Shown here piece after piece: positions 46,324 to 57,504 of a stretch of DNA of 64,000 nucleotides. Source of the stretch: Lasiosphaeria ovina (lineage: Eukaryota > Ascomycota > Sordariomycetes > Sordariales > Lasiosphaeriaceae); assembly GCA_033439765.1 (NCBI GenBank), contig JAULSN010000002.1, positions 930,001-994,000 on the forward strand. Direction: 5' to 3'. Both the position numbers and the translations under genes were made by a program. Under the pieces are notes generated by a model, which made no database searches, was not told the DNA's origin, and worked only from the letters and a program-made list of their open reading frames with translations. The number at the start of each line of letters is the position of its first letter. The stretch's first letter is position 1.

Positions 46324-46799
46324 TGTCACCCACCGAGCCTCGGTTGTACAAGCGGCAGGGACCTCAGCCATGTCCGCATATTTTGACGAGTCGCAGCACA
46401 CAACGATGCTAGATTTGCGGACAGCTAGCTAGCTAGTCCCGGAATTCATCTCGCCGCCCTTGAGCACATTTACGCCGCCTGCTCCCGCAGTGTCCAGCGC
46501 CAGTGAGACAGACAGGGAGCAACAAGTTGGAGAGAGTTTCACAAAAAACAAGTGAACCAGAGCCTAGCATCGTGGCAGAGCAGGAAAACGGCAAGCGTGA
46601 GTTGAGAAACTTCCCCAATATAGCACGACATGCCAACTCGCAGCGAGTTTGAAATAATCTGTGATCATCCGGAAGATGAAAACTACACGTAACTAGAATA
46701 GGCGCCTGCCGCGCTCCTTTCCATCCACATCGTTGACAACAGGGCCTTCGATGCTCAGTCCGTGCTCAGAAGTGCTATAGTTGAGCGGTATGACGCCCA
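46324..46799. other. intergenic
   Basis: Nothing recognised; 3' flank of the dienelactone hydrolase gene. Confidence 0.5.
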
Positions 46800-47678
46800 T
46801 CACAACCACGCCTCAAAGAACCTCGTTGCCTGCCCAAACGCCTCGTGCGCCGCCCACCGATCGGCCTTGCTTTCTGGATCTCCCCGAACGGCAAACCCGT
46901 GGGCGACCTGGCTGTAAAACGCAATGCTCCACACCTCGCCCTTCTTCCGCAAGATGTCCTCGGTGCGGTGGCGCATCTCGGCCGTGAAGATCAGGTCCGT
47001 CTCGGCGGCGGCGATGCTCAGCTGGCCGCGCGACGCCCACAGCTCCTCCTCGGTCACGTAGCTGGGGTGGGCCAGGAAGCCGACGTCAATCTTGCTGGAA
47101 GCATCAGTGGTGCTGCTGCTGCCGCTGCCGCCGCCCAGGAACCGCACTACAGACTTGGCGCCGAAGCAGTAGCCGACGGCGCCGACGCGCTGTGTGCCGT
47201 GCTGCGAGCGGAGGTACTCGATGGCCGCTGCGACGATGGGGTCTACCTGCTGGGTGGTATGCGGGTTGTTGCCGTCAGAGCCGTGGGCGGCCCAGTCGGT
47301 GAGCGCGTCGTCGGTAGGATGGATGACGGCGAAGGGCTTGTGCAGCTTGAATGGGTCACCGTTGAAGAGGTCCGGGAGCAGGACGAGGTAGCCTGCGCTC
47401 GCGAAGCGGTCGGCGAGGAGCTGATTGTTCCGCCAGATGCCGAGGATGTCGGGGAGGAAGAGGATGGCAGTGTTGGGGCGAGGAGGGGCGTCAGGGGGCG
47501 GAACGGCAAGATAGGCCGAGATGGTGGTGTCAGGAATGCGAATGAGTGTGCCGGCTGGGGTGCCTCTAAATTTCAAGGTTAGGAAGCACGACTAAAAGGT
47601 TCATAAATATGATGATGGGGACACATGCTCGTGCTCATGGCCGCTGGCGCAACAGGCCGCTGGAGGTTTGGACGTCAT
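46800..47678 (-). CDS. Dienelactone hydrolase family protein (two exons)
   Basis: The main exon encodes GTPAGTLIRIPDTTISAYLA onward through an alpha/beta hydrolase: FLPDILGIWRNNQLLADRFA, the nucleophile elbow GYCFGAKS with cysteine where serine is usual, and the histidine motif VAHGFAVRGD. Cysteine nucleophile and this spacing are typical of dienelactone hydrolase, which opens lactone rings in aromatic degradation; many fungal homologues have unknown substrates. A short first exon from ATG at 47678 (MTSKPPAACCASGHEHE) fits the family N-terminus, which often has a CC pair. The intron probably runs to the TTTAG at about 47567, with a CCTAAC branch point, but its donor is non-ideal, so the exact junction is uncertain. 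It is divergent from the neprosin gene. Confidence 0.85.
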
Positions 47679-49239
47679 GGTGTTGGAGAAAGTGTTGATG
47701 TTCGACGAGTCTTGACGATGCAGTTTCGAAAGGACCGCCGAAATGATTGACATACGATTCGCCCGTTGTTAAATATACTCGCCTCGGAGTCTTCGGATAA
47801 GATTTGTTGGGAGAAAGAATTCAACATCAACATTAGTGGTGATTACTGAACATGACGTTTTGCTTACCGTGCAGTTGCTTAGTAACTCCTACGATACACA
47901 AGTGTTCACGGGAACGTTCAAAGCTCAGTAAGCAACCTACGTATTGTTCTATAGCGAAGACATCTTGCGTCGGCATATAAGCTCAGACTAAACAAAATAC
48001 GGCGAGCAAGTCACTACTACTTTGTAGCGGCTTTGGTTTAGCCCTTCGACCTGTCAACTTGAATGAAACCTGGAGAGGCCGTCTGTCACTATATACTCAG
48101 TCTTGTGGGTCTGCTTCTCATCAAGGCCGGGGGTGTCCGTGCGACGCACAGCTACAATTGCACCATGCAGTTCCCCGCTTACGAAGGAACGTCGGTCATT
48201 GGCGTATAGGAGCGCATGAACAAGCTGACGTAGGACGGGGTGCGGTACAGCCAGCGGACGGCAGCAGCCCTGGAGCACTAGGGACAGCCTGCCTGTCCCT
48301 TTAGTTGCCTACTATGGCTGGCATAATTACCAGTTCTTTTCATACTGATTATAGAAGACCAAGCTTTTGCAGAGTAGGTACACTTTCTCTTTTCTGGGGA
48401 GGGATGGGCTGAAAATAGAGGTCCTAGAGCAGCCCGTAGTTGCCTAGGGATCGTGCCATAGTCTGATGGAGAGCATTTAGGACTTGTCAGTGCAGGAAGA
48501 AGCACATAAGACACTAAAGTTAATATGATACGAAAGCACAAAAACAAAGCACATTAAACGCGCCAGATACGATCATTACTTCGGCCGCATACTACAAGCC
48601 TGATCAATGTGCCCGATGGCAGGCAGGCGGAGCAACAACTCAAGCTGGTTAGAATCGCTAATGGGTACCGTGACTTCAAAGTTGAGAATCTTACGATGCT
48701 GGTCATATTTATGTCCCCATTTGGCAATCTAGTCCGTCGGGCAAGCGCTTAATCCCTTAACGCAATGTTTCTTTCGTGATTTCAGTGTCGGTGCGCAGTG
48801 CGAGTGAGGCTGAGTCGCTGCAACTTGGCAAACCCGATGGACCACTTACAACGGCGTATCCCCAGGACCATTCCCAGTACACAGTAGGGCTGACGTCGTA
48901 ATATTGAACTAGGATTTCCGAACGTACCAATTGCCCGACTTAGTATCCGTGGGTAGGGGGTTACTGACCGTGACGTTACCTGCGGGCTACATAGCCCAAA
49001 CCTCCTAGTCAGGAAAGCTCTCCGCTATTTGATGTCGAATACGAATTATGTTCCAAGTGCAGCCGAACAGTATTTCGAGGAGTGACGGTATGACTCTAGG
49101 AGAGGTAGGTGATATTGCATATAAATAGGGGCTGGCCTCTCAGTGTCGAGCAGTCGCCTCCACTTCAGCAGACATCGCACACAACATCTCCTCTCATACC
49201 AAATTTTCATCTCCCTGCACCTCTCAAGCAAAAAGAGTC
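47679..49239. other. intergenic, divergent promoter region
   Basis: About 1.5 kb between the hydrolase (minus) and neprosin (plus) genes. Apart from the TATA element at 49120 I see no gene or repeat. Confidence 0.5.
49120..49127 (+). promoter_or_regulatory. TATA box of the neprosin-domain gene
   Basis: TATAAATA lies 113 bp upstream of the ATG, followed by a C/T-rich leader with TCTCAAGC close to the start codon. The spacing suits a leader of about 80 nt, and a strong TATA element suggests inducible, high expression. Confidence 0.6.
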
Positions 49240-50544
49240 ATGGGGCTTTTCCTTGCCCTTCTCCTGGGCTCGGCAGCTTTGAACGCCCACGCTGCACCCG
49301 CCGAGCGTGACACGTTTGTCAGCTTCTCGCAGTTTCTGACTGACACAAACAAGGTCAGCTATGCTGGCTTCGAGACCACGAGCGTTGCAAGCGAAGCAGC
49401 ATTCAAGGAAATCCACGGTCACATCCTCAAGATGTACAGTGGAATCAAGAACCCTCAGAAGATCCAGAGCTTTGCCCTCGATGACGACTACGGCGACTGC
49501 ATCCCCATCTCGGAGCAGCCCTCCGTCCACTTGCAAGGCATTAAAGAACTGGCACCACCCCCCGCAGCAGGAAACGGCAACGCCACTGACTCGCCATCTA
49601 TCGACGGCGGCCAGCTGCAAGGGGCGCCGTCGATGCTGAGCCTCGGGCTCAAGGACCGCTTCGGCAACGCCGTCCAGTGCCCGGCGGGCACGATCCCCAT
49701 GCAGCGGCTGACGGCCGAGCGGCTGACGCGCTTCAAAAACCTGACCGACTTCTTCCGCAAGCCGAACCCGGACGAGCTGGACGACAGAAAAATCAGCAGG
49801 CGCGCCCTCCCGCACAGCTATGCGCGCGTCACCGACACCGTCACCAACTTTGGCGGCAACTCGTGGCTGAACCTGTGGCAGCCCAGCGCCTACTTCTCCA
49901 TCTCGCAGCACTGGTACGTCGTCAACGTGCCCCACCAGACCGTCGAGGGCGGCTGGACGGTCAACCGGCAGAAGTGGGACGGCAAGCCGCGGCTCTTCAT
50001 CTTCTGGACCCCCGACGACTACGCCACCGGGTGCTGGAACCTCGACTGCTCGGGCTTCGTGCAGACGAACAACAACTGGCACCTGGGCGGGCCGTGGTCG
50101 CCCGTCTCGACCCGCGACGGCACCCAGTACGGGTTTACGCTGCAGTGGAAGCTGTACAGGGGCAACTGGTGGCTCTTCCTGGCCGGCAGCGGCTCCATCG
50201 AGGCAGTCGGGTACTACCCCGCGAGCATCTACAAGAACGGGCCCATCACGCAGAAGGCCGACTTTGCGAAGTGGGGCGGCGAGGTGGCTGCCGACAGCAG
50301 CGGCAGCTTTGGCGAGATGGGCAGCGGCAAGTTCCCGTCTGAGGGCTTTGGCAGGGCCGCGTACCAGCAGACCGTTTTCACCCTGCCCAAAGACGAGGAC
50401 GGTGGCTCCGGCGTCTGGGCCAAGCTCCAGAGCTTGCACATCACGAAGGCTAGCTGCTACAGCATCAAAACCACGCCTAACGATGGCGGCAGCTGGGGGT
50501 CGTACTTTTACTTTGGCGGTCCCGGCGGCAGCGGATGTGCTTGA
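49240..50544 (+). CDS. Secreted neprosin-domain (DUF239) protein
   Basis: A single exon of 434 residues. The first 18 residues (MGLFLALLLGSAALNAHA) form a signal peptide. A pro-region of about 180 residues precedes the neprosin domain, recognisable from FSISQHWYVVN, GGWTVNRQKW, LFIFWTPDDYATGCWNLDC, GGPWSPVST, LQWKLYRGNWWLFL and EMGSGKFPSEGFGRAAY. Neprosin of pitcher plants is a glutamate peptidase that cuts after proline; its two catalytic glutamates have candidate counterparts at E236 (VEGGWTV) and E348 (WGGEV), 112 residues apart. The protein is therefore probably an extracellular protease activated by removal of the pro-region, where ISRRALP near residue 187-193 could be a dibasic processing site. 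Substrate and activity are inferred. Confidence 0.85.
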   Translation: MGLFLALLLGSAALNAHAAPAERDTFVSFSQFLTDTNKVSYAGFETTSVASEAAFKEIHGHILKMYSGIKNPQKIQSFALDDDYGDCIPISEQPSVHLQGIKELAPPPAAGNGNATDSPSIDGGQLQGAPSMLSLGLKDRFGNAVQCPAGTIPMQRLTAERLTRFKNLTDFFRKPNPDELDDRKISRRALPHSYARVTDTVTNFGGNSWLNLWQPSAYFSISQHWYVVNVPHQTVEGGWTVNRQKWDGKPRLFIFWTPDDYATGCWNLDCSGFVQTNNNWHLGGPWSPVSTRDGTQYGFTLQWKLYRGNWWLFLAGSGSIEAVGYYPASIYKNGPITQKADFAKWGGEVAADSSGSFGEMGSGKFPSEGFGRAAYQQTVFTLPKDEDGGSGVWAKLQSLHITKASCYSIKTTPNDGGSWGSYFYFGGPGGSGCA

Positions 50545-51109
50545 TCAAGCAAGCCCCTTCCGTTTGGGGTGAGAAGTATGGGAGCGAGAAGTATAGCAGT
50601 GAGGGTATGGGATGTTTGATGAGACTAGATGACTTGTTTCATATTCTAATAGCAAACAAGCTAGAGCTTGGCACATTAACCGTTCAAAATTCATAAATGC
50701 TTCAACTTAGAAATCGATCACTTCAAACTCCAAGTCTCTTACGTCCATACACTGTCTAATTACCTAATGCACACGTAAACCTAGCTAAGAAAAAGATTTA
50801 AGAAAGTTAGGCTTTAATTCAAGTTGCCTAGAATCTCACTAAAACAGGCAAGTTCCAACACTAAGCTCCCTGTAGGGCGGCAAGCGTGGGCGACAGCAGG
50901 TTGGGCACGTGTGGCTCAGGCTGTTAGCCTCCATGCTTGGGCGCCGCGAAAGAGCCCAACACAGTCACCAGTCAAATTGCCAAAGAGAGGGTGCAAAAGT
51001 TTCATAGTTTTACTCTCAGCTCGTTTCAAGTTACCCCTCAGTATTTTCTCTGTAATCAAAGTGACTTATTGCCCTCCGACGACACCTTGGAAAGCGCACT
51101 GATTTCATG
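50545..51109. other. intergenic
   Basis: AT-rich 3' flank of the neprosin gene; no gene seen. Confidence 0.5.
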
Positions 51110-52100
51110 GACAACGGGGGAGAAGAGAATGCCAAGGCAGATTCTGACGACCTCGACCCTGGCTGGCGGGAGAGTTGCCAGTGCCCAAAAGGTGGTGAAG
51201 ACGGTCCAGGCAGTCCGCGGACATGGAATCTTCAGAGCGGGGGAGACGATAAACAGCGTGAACCAGGTCTCCAAAAACCCGAACAGCTTCATCCCCAAGG
51301 TCTCCAAGCTCGTGGAGCGCGCCCAACCAGTTTGTTCCCACCATGCAAATCATGGCACATTCCGCGTGCGATAGCATCAAGATTACCACCAGTTTTACGA
51401 ATGCCGCCACCTCGGTTGGGATTGGCGCTAACCTGGCTGGTTCCGACGTACCAGGGCGTCAAGGCCCTCCATTTAGTCGCCGCCAAAACTCGAGGACATC
51501 GCAGCCGCCCTTGCAGCGCAGACGGCACTCACGGCGCAGAGAGAGACTCCCCCCAGTACGCCTACGACATGATACGCGAGCGGCCTGGCCAGACCTCAGA
51601 TGATGCAGTCAGCGATCACTGGTTCTTCCTCTCCCACCCCGACGACGACTGGTACCCCAAATTCTACCATCTCCTTGAGAAGCAGCCTGTCGGCCCTAGG
51701 TTCTGCGGCTATACGAACCATGTCGACCTATCTTCGTTTTTCATGCTTGCCGCACGGCGGTTCATCGAGGAGAGAGAGCGCAGGGCTCGAGAAGCGGGAC
51801 GGCACTTCCGCCCTGTGAGGCTGCATCTCCTGATTCCGGCGTAATTACCAGCCCATCCTCATTGCGGAAGCGCTCAGGATCCCTCCCGGAGATTGGCGAC
51901 TTTGTAATGGAGGCGAGGATCAATAGCGGCAAGGAATTCGTCTGGCTCAACTTCCCTCATGAACAACGGCATCATACCTCGGGCATTGGCCATTGGGAAC
52001 CGCCGGGTACTGGATGGTGGGAAGGAGTCTTGTCCCAAGGTCGGCTTGGCCCAGAGACCGCTAACACTGGGCAGTCCCAGGGTGTTGGGGAGTAGACAAC
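51110..52100 (+). pseudogene. Decayed gene of an uncharacterised fungal family
   Basis: Strongly coding-like blocks run in order but in at least three frames: RILTTSTL-like VASAQKVVKTVQAVRGHGIF (about 51130-51330), GIGANLAG and TYQGVKALHLVAAK (about 51420-51485), QYAYDMIRERPGQTSDD and DHWFFLSHPDDDWYPKFYHL to HLLIPA with a stop (51555-51844), then YQPILIAEALRIPPGDW and EFVWLNFPHEQRHH with GIGHWEPPGTGWWEGVLSQ (to about 52050). The blocks together resemble one protein whose DHWFFL.HPDDDWYPKFY motif I have seen in uncharacterised fungal proteins. Several indels make it a pseudogene. Confidence 0.6.
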
Positions 52101-52440
52101 GGTCAGGTCATCAGAGGACGATGAAAGTTTTGGCAATGGTTGGCTGCCAATGCGGAACCTCCATCTTCGGCAGACACCACCAGCCCGCCCCCACCCCCAC
52201 CCCCCCCCCCGGACCCGGATCTGCCCCGTGATCCACTCAAGACGGCAGCAGCCCCGCATACGTCGGAGGAACCAACTCCAAGCAGAGCTTGGCATGCTGG
52301 TATGCAGGGTCAATTTAGGCGAGACTGCTGCCACTCGCCGTCTCATTCGCCCGCTCGCCCGCCGTACATGCTGATTAGCTGCTCTCTTCTCGGGTTCATT
52401 CCAGACTTACAGCCAGCGTATATGTCCCAAGAAACGGGAC

Positions 52441-52565
52441 AATGTAGTGCTAGACAATGTGGTGCTGGACAATGTGGTGCTGGACAATGTGGTGCTGGAC
52501 AATGTGGTGCTGGACAATGTGGTGCTGGACAATGTGGTGCTGGACAATGTGGTGCTGGACAATGT
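52441..52565. repeat. 15-bp minisatellite, eight copies
   Basis: Unit AATGTGGTGCTGGAC; seven copies are identical and the first has two G-to-A changes (AATGTAGTGCTAGAC). Its length is a multiple of three, so it stays open in all frames. It ends 125 bp upstream of the sugar transporter start. Confidence 0.95.
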
Positions 52566-52690
52566 TATAAAGTCATTCTCGCATACTTATACGTCCAGCT
52601 CCCTGGAACATGTTCCACGTCTGGTGCTCAACACCCCTCGGGCCCCCCCCCCCATCTGAACAGTACGTACGACACGTCTAGGACCACATC

Positions 52691-54609
52691 ATGGCCATCA
52701 TCGGCGGCAGAGAGGAGCATGCCGACCCCCGCCTCACGCGCATCGCGCAGGCCGACAAGGTGAAGTGGTACAAGAAACCGAACTTGCGGTCCTTGTATTT
52801 CATCCTCATCCCCTGCGGCCTGGGGGTCGAGTGGACCTCGGGCTTCGACTCGTCCATGATGAACAGTCTGCAGGCCGTCAAGGCATGGACTGACTGTTGG
52901 TAACCCCCTTTTCTCCTATTGTCATCCCCTCCCCCGGCCCGTCCCACAGCAAGGCCCGACAGCCAGGGGAGCGGCTTGGATCCAGAACTAAGACGAGAGA
53001 ACCCAGACTTTGACAACCCCACGGCCGGCCGCCTCGGCCTCCTCAACGCCATGTACTCGCTCGGGGCGCTGATGGCGATCCCGTTCGTGCCGACCATCAG
53101 CCAGCACCTGGGGCGGCGGCGCACGATCCTGCTGGCGTCGGTCATCATGTGCCTGGGCGCGGGGCTGCAGGCGGGCGCGCGCAACTCGGACATGTTCCTG
53201 GCGTCGCGGTGGGTGCTGGGGTTCGGGATCCCGTTCGCCATCGTCAACGCGTCGTCGCTGCTGGGCGAGCTGTCGTACGCCAACGAGCGCGCCGTCGTCA
53301 CGTCGCTGTTCAACGCGTCGTGGTTCGTCGGCGCCATCGTGGCCGCCGGCACCACGTACGGCACCTTCCAGATGGCCAGCACCTGGGCCTGGCGCCTGCC
53401 GAGCCTGCTGCAGCTCGTGCCGAGCTTCTTCCAGCTGGCCTTCATGCGCTGGTGCCCCGAGTCGCCGCGGTGGCTGGTGTCGCGCGACCGCGGCGACGAG
53501 GCGCTGGCCATCCTGCGCAAGTACCACGGCGAGGGCGCCGACGGCGCCGAGTTCGTGCGGCTCGAGTTCGCCCAGATCCAGTCGACCATCGCGCAGGAGC
53601 AGCAGCTGGCCAGCCGGTTCGTGTGGGCCGACGTCCTGCGCGACCCGCCGATGCGCCGCCGCTTCCTGCTGGCCGCCGTCGTCGGCTTCTTCACGCAGTG
53701 GTCCGGCAACGGCCTGACGAGCTTCTACATGAAGAAGATCCTGGCGCTGGTCGGGATCAAGGACGACAGGACCGTGCAGCAGGTCATCCTGAGCAACACG
53801 TGCTGGGGGTTCATCAACGCCGTGCCCATTGCGCTCATCGCGCCGCGCTACCCCCGCCGCCGCATGTTCCTCATCTGCACCATCGGCACGGCCTTTGTGT
53901 ATACGGCGTGGACCGTGGCTTCGGCGCGGTGGGCCATCGAAGGCTCGTCCAAGGCGGCGATCCCGGTGCTGGTCTTCATCTATGTTTACTCGCCGTGAGT
54001 TAATCACACACTACCGGGCTTCTTGGGCGATGATTGCGCGGTGTTGATCGTTGTTCGCTAATTTGTGAATGTCAACAGCTTCTACAATATCGGCTGTATG
54101 TTCCATCTTGTCTTGACTGGTTGATTACCTGCCGGCAGTAGCGGTATTACCGCCGAAGAGACAAGAACTAGCGCTGACCATCTCGAGCAGGGAACGCGCT
54201 GGCATACACGTACATGGTGGAGATCTTTCCGTTTGCGCAGCGGGCCAAGGGCATCGCGGTCGAGCAGCTCACGGTGCGCTTCGCCGTCTTCTTCAACACG
54301 TACGTCAACCCCATCGCGCTCGACGCCATCACGTGGAAGTACTACATTGTCTACTGCGTTTGGATCCTGGTCGAGATTGCTACTGTCTACCTGCTCTTCC
54401 CCGAGACGCACAACCGCACCCTCGAGGAGCTGAGCTTCATGTTCGAGGGCAAAGAGGTCCAGGACAGGGTCGACAAGAACGTCGACAAGGTGCTGCACTT
54501 GGAGCTGGATAGCATCGGGCCGAGTGGTGCGGCGCATCGCGGCACTGAGCTAGATGATGCTGGGAAGACCACTGCCGTTGCTGCCGCGCACGTGGATCAG
54601 AGGGTTTGA
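52691..54609 (+). CDS. MFS sugar transporter (four exons)
   Basis: Exons 52691-52895, 53007-53994, 54079-54095 (17 nt) and 54191-54609 close in phase to 542 residues. The first junction uses a GTTGGT donor, giving KAWTDYFDNPTAGRLGLLNA, the standard sequence of this family. Twelve membrane helices are expected. Sugar-porter signatures include LGRRRTILLASVIM, PESPRWL, the helix-7 region QWSGNGLTSFYM and the C-terminal PETHNRTLEELSFMFE. Relatives annotated as lactose permeases or hexose/oligosaccharide transporters move sugar with protons across the plasma membrane; the actual substrate is unknown. The tiny third exon (FYNIG) is well supported by frame. Confidence 0.93.
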
Positions 54610-55071
54610 GTTTGAAGAATGTCGCAGATAATGTTGTTGGACCAGGAATTTAGGTCGCTTAGGCTTGGTGTCGAAATGAGAGTACGGTTACCTTTTACCT
54701 TATACGTGTTTGTAGTAGTTGTGATTTCAACGGTTTAATTTCTCTTAACTAGGTAATTAGAGTATGATGTGACAGGGTTGGAAGAAAATGGTAGTACCAA
54801 CCGTTTACCTTTTATATATATATATATATATATTCGTGACCAGTCGCTTGAGGCTGGGAGCAGGTTCACTACCTTGATTAGAGTACCATATACTTACCTA
54901 ATTATGCAAGCATGACACTTACCCTCTGACCTACCTGGCGGCTCCTTTTCAGGGCTTGCCTTGAGAGATTGGCGTTTATTGTTGATTATCGCCTGTTGTT
55001 TCGGAGAAACCTATGGGCCACCTAGTAGCAGTCTTTGAATCATTCAGTCGTACTTTACTTACTCTTTTTTC
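54610..55071. other. intergenic between converging genes
   Basis: 3' flanks of the transporter (plus) and the TBP paralogue (minus), with a TA microsatellite at about 54812-54832. Confidence 0.6.
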
Positions 55072-55746
55072 TTATTTTCTTTGCCTTCTCCGTGCTGACT
55101 TCTTCGCTGCCGCCTTCAGTTGTGTCGGTGGGGCGTCGAACTTGTATTTGAGCAGTAGCGGGTAGAGGTCTGCAAAGGCCTCGTAGACTTGGTCAGCGGT
55201 CTTGGCGCCGGTCAAGACGACTTTCCCGTTGACGAAGACAAGACAGGTGACCTTGGCGTCGGTCTTGAAGATTTGGAAGACCAGGCCGGGGAAGAGCTCG
55301 GGCTCGTACCTGGCGAAGCCCCTGGACCCCCACTCGGCCACCAGGCCCTCGAGCCGGATGTAGAAGTTGCAGCCGCACGAACCGACAAAGTTCTGCACCT
55401 TGAAGTCTTTGAACTTTGTGTTGAAGCCCAGCTTCTGGATCAGGCGGGCGTGCTTGCGCGCGGCCAGGCGCGCCAGCTCCACCGACTTGGCGCCCGTGAT
55501 GACCAGCTTGCCCGAGCCAAAGACCAGCGTGGTGGTGCGCGGCTCGCGGATGCGCATGATGACGGCGTGGAACTTTTTCTGGTTGTACTCGACGTTGCGC
55601 GCCTGCTGAGAGATCAGGTTGAGGTCCAGCCTGCACTCGAGGTTAACTGTAGCCACAATGTTTTGGATCGTGGGCATGGGCCAGTGAGCTTCGATGCGAT
55701 CGCGGCCCCGCGGTTTCGGCGTTTCTTGGTTAGTGTTCTGTTCCAT
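55072..55746 (-). CDS. Divergent TATA-binding protein (TBP) paralogue, intronless
   Basis: A single exon of 224 residues with the two-repeat TBP saddle. Repeat one runs from [16 protein letters not shown] to ARLIQKLGF and repeat two from [19 protein letters not shown] to [12 protein letters not shown]. All four phenylalanines that kink DNA are present: F59 (KKFHAVI), F76 (LVFGSG), F152 (ELFPGL) and F171 (LVFVNG). The base-contacting asparagines N29 and N119 and threonines in ITGAK and LTGAK also remain, as does the TFIIB-contact motif YEPEL. Yet many positions that are almost invariant in TBP differ (for example H60 after F59, [29 protein letters not shown]), and a basic tail ([13 protein letters not shown]) follows the core. 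It is probably a second, specialised TBP rather than the general factor. The start at 55746 (MEQNTNQET) is the first ATG. Confidence 0.88.
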   Translation of the reverse strand: MEQNTNQETPKPRGRDRIEAHWPMPTIQNIVATVNLECRLDLNLISQQARNVEYNQKKFHAVIMRIREPRTTTLVFGSGKLVITGAKSVELARLAARKHARLIQKLGFNTKFKDFKVQNFVGSCGCNFYIRLEGLVAEWGSRGFARYEPELFPGLVFQIFKTDAKVTCLVFVNGKVVLTGAKTADQVYEAFADLYPLLLKYKFDAPPTQLKAAAKKSARRRQRK

Positions 55747-57504
55747 GTGCCCTGCTGACGGAGCGTGTTTTTGCTCAGTTCGGAGCAAATCTGCTGTCTG
55801 TTCTAAATGGCAGAAATTTAAATTAGGCGTATTTATGGGGGGGCCAACTCACATGAGAGATATCGATGGACAGCAACAGAGAGAAACAGAAGGAGATCCC
55901 AGATCTATATTCCCGGCCCGACAACAAAGGGAGGGCGCTTCTTTGAGACGGCTGAGGAAACAAATCCATTGTTTAGTCGGTAACTATGTTTCCGACAGCC
56001 AGAACAGTTAAACAAAGAGTATGGCGACAATGCCTTGTGACAATGCTTTGTGGCTGTGTCCCTGACGGCGGGGAGTACGGATTAAGCGCATAGGACTTGC
56101 AACAAAGACTCTAGCAAGTCCGAAGATAGAAGCTGCCTAATTTGGTAGGTTGTCAAAAGATGCTGATGGGCTGATGGACAGAAGGCGGCAAGGGCCCGGT
56201 CCTCTCTCTCCTACCTGGTTAGTTAGTGACGACAAGGGGGGTGAGTGTAATATTCTTGATCTTTGCCAGACGCTAATATCCGATGCGGTGCAATACTGAT
56301 GCTACGGCCGGATGGGCTGTGGCGGCTGCTGGAGCCCATGGCATGATTGAACTGCTGGTCAAGTTAACTGTCGGCGATTGAGGAATCGAGGCCCATTTGC
56401 TGACATGGCTGATCTGGGGGTGGCCCGTGGGTGAAGACGCCCAAATGTTGGATTATGAGAGGGACGAAGGGACAGACGGACGGCAGATTCCAGTTTTAAT
56501 TGAACGTCAAGGCTCGTAGAAAGTACAAAACTTGCTTTGTTCCTTCCTGTTAAAGTGGGTGGGTTTCCTTTGTTTTCGCCTTTCTTTCTTTTCGCGGCGG
56601 GCGGTAAAGGCTGATGCAACCCGGGACAAGGCAAGCATGTGTAATTAAGCCAACGAGGGAGGCAGTTGTGAGTGGAGCAACCTAGACATGCACCTATCCA
56701 GATCGGGTCTAGCGTTGCCAAGCCCCACCTGCAGTGCAGCAAACCCCGCCAAGAGATCCAACTTTTGTTTGGTTCAACGGCCCGCGCTGGTGGATTTTGA
56801 GCGCGGCATCTCGTGCGAACCTCCCCCCCAGACGGATAAGCGGCATCTCGGATAGTTATTTTCGGCTGACAACACGCAACTTCTGAGACAAGATCGGTAT
56901 AGTGGCTGGAAGCAGAGAAATCCGCGGAGAGAAGGCCGGTCGGCTTCGGCCATGGCCATTGATCGGCTTTCTCCATCGATGGCCATTTCCTGACGATCAC
57001 AAGCACGCGCCTTTGACAACGCCATGGGAGAGAGGCGGCGACAGTTGACATGACGTTTACGTGATGGTCTTTGAGCCCTGCTCCGAGCGAAGAAAATGGA
57101 TTGCTTGGCCAACGCTTTCCGCCTCTCACAGCCAACCTAGCTACGTAATGTGAGGTCTGGTGCGCTTTGAGGGCTTGAGTTTGGCGCCATCCCAGTTATT
57201 CCCGCCACCCACCCGCGTGCTTGCAGTTCCGTGCATCACGATGCTTCAGTGTCGCAGCGGTTTCCGCCCCGTGGGCACGCTACATGCGTCCACAAGCCCG
57301 CCCCGGGCATTAATGTGAAAGCTATTATGATCTGAGCAGCCGTGCTTGCCCACCGGCAGCTTTAGGTAGCTACAAGATGATAAGGTTCCCTTCCGTACGC
57401 CTGGCTCAAGCTAGGAGATAGCTATGGCGGTTTCAACTATCTCGTTTGCCCCCCGATGAGAGCCACCCGAAATCCAAATCCAGACCAAGCAAAGCGCCGT
57501 CCAG
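55747..57504. other. intergenic, divergent promoter region
   Basis: About 1.75 kb with no recognised gene between the TBP paralogue (minus) and the gene at 57505 (plus). A long minus-strand frame at 56359-57135 lacks an ATG start and family features and is not called. Confidence 0.5.

Noticed and set aside
49207..50439. 410-codon open frame antisense to the neprosin gene
   Set aside because: Shadow of the GC-rich coding strand; repetitive low-complexity composition.
52441..52565. CRISPR-like array
   Set aside because: Direct 15-bp units without spacers in a eukaryotic genome; it is a minisatellite.
52678..53998. Long antisense frames over the sugar transporter
   Set aside because: Mirror the transporter exons; Arg/Ala/Pro-rich without motifs.
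56359..57135. 258-codon minus-strand frame between the TBP paralogue and the next gene
   Set aside because: It begins at TTG rather than ATG, has uneven composition, and shows no recognisable domain or splice support.
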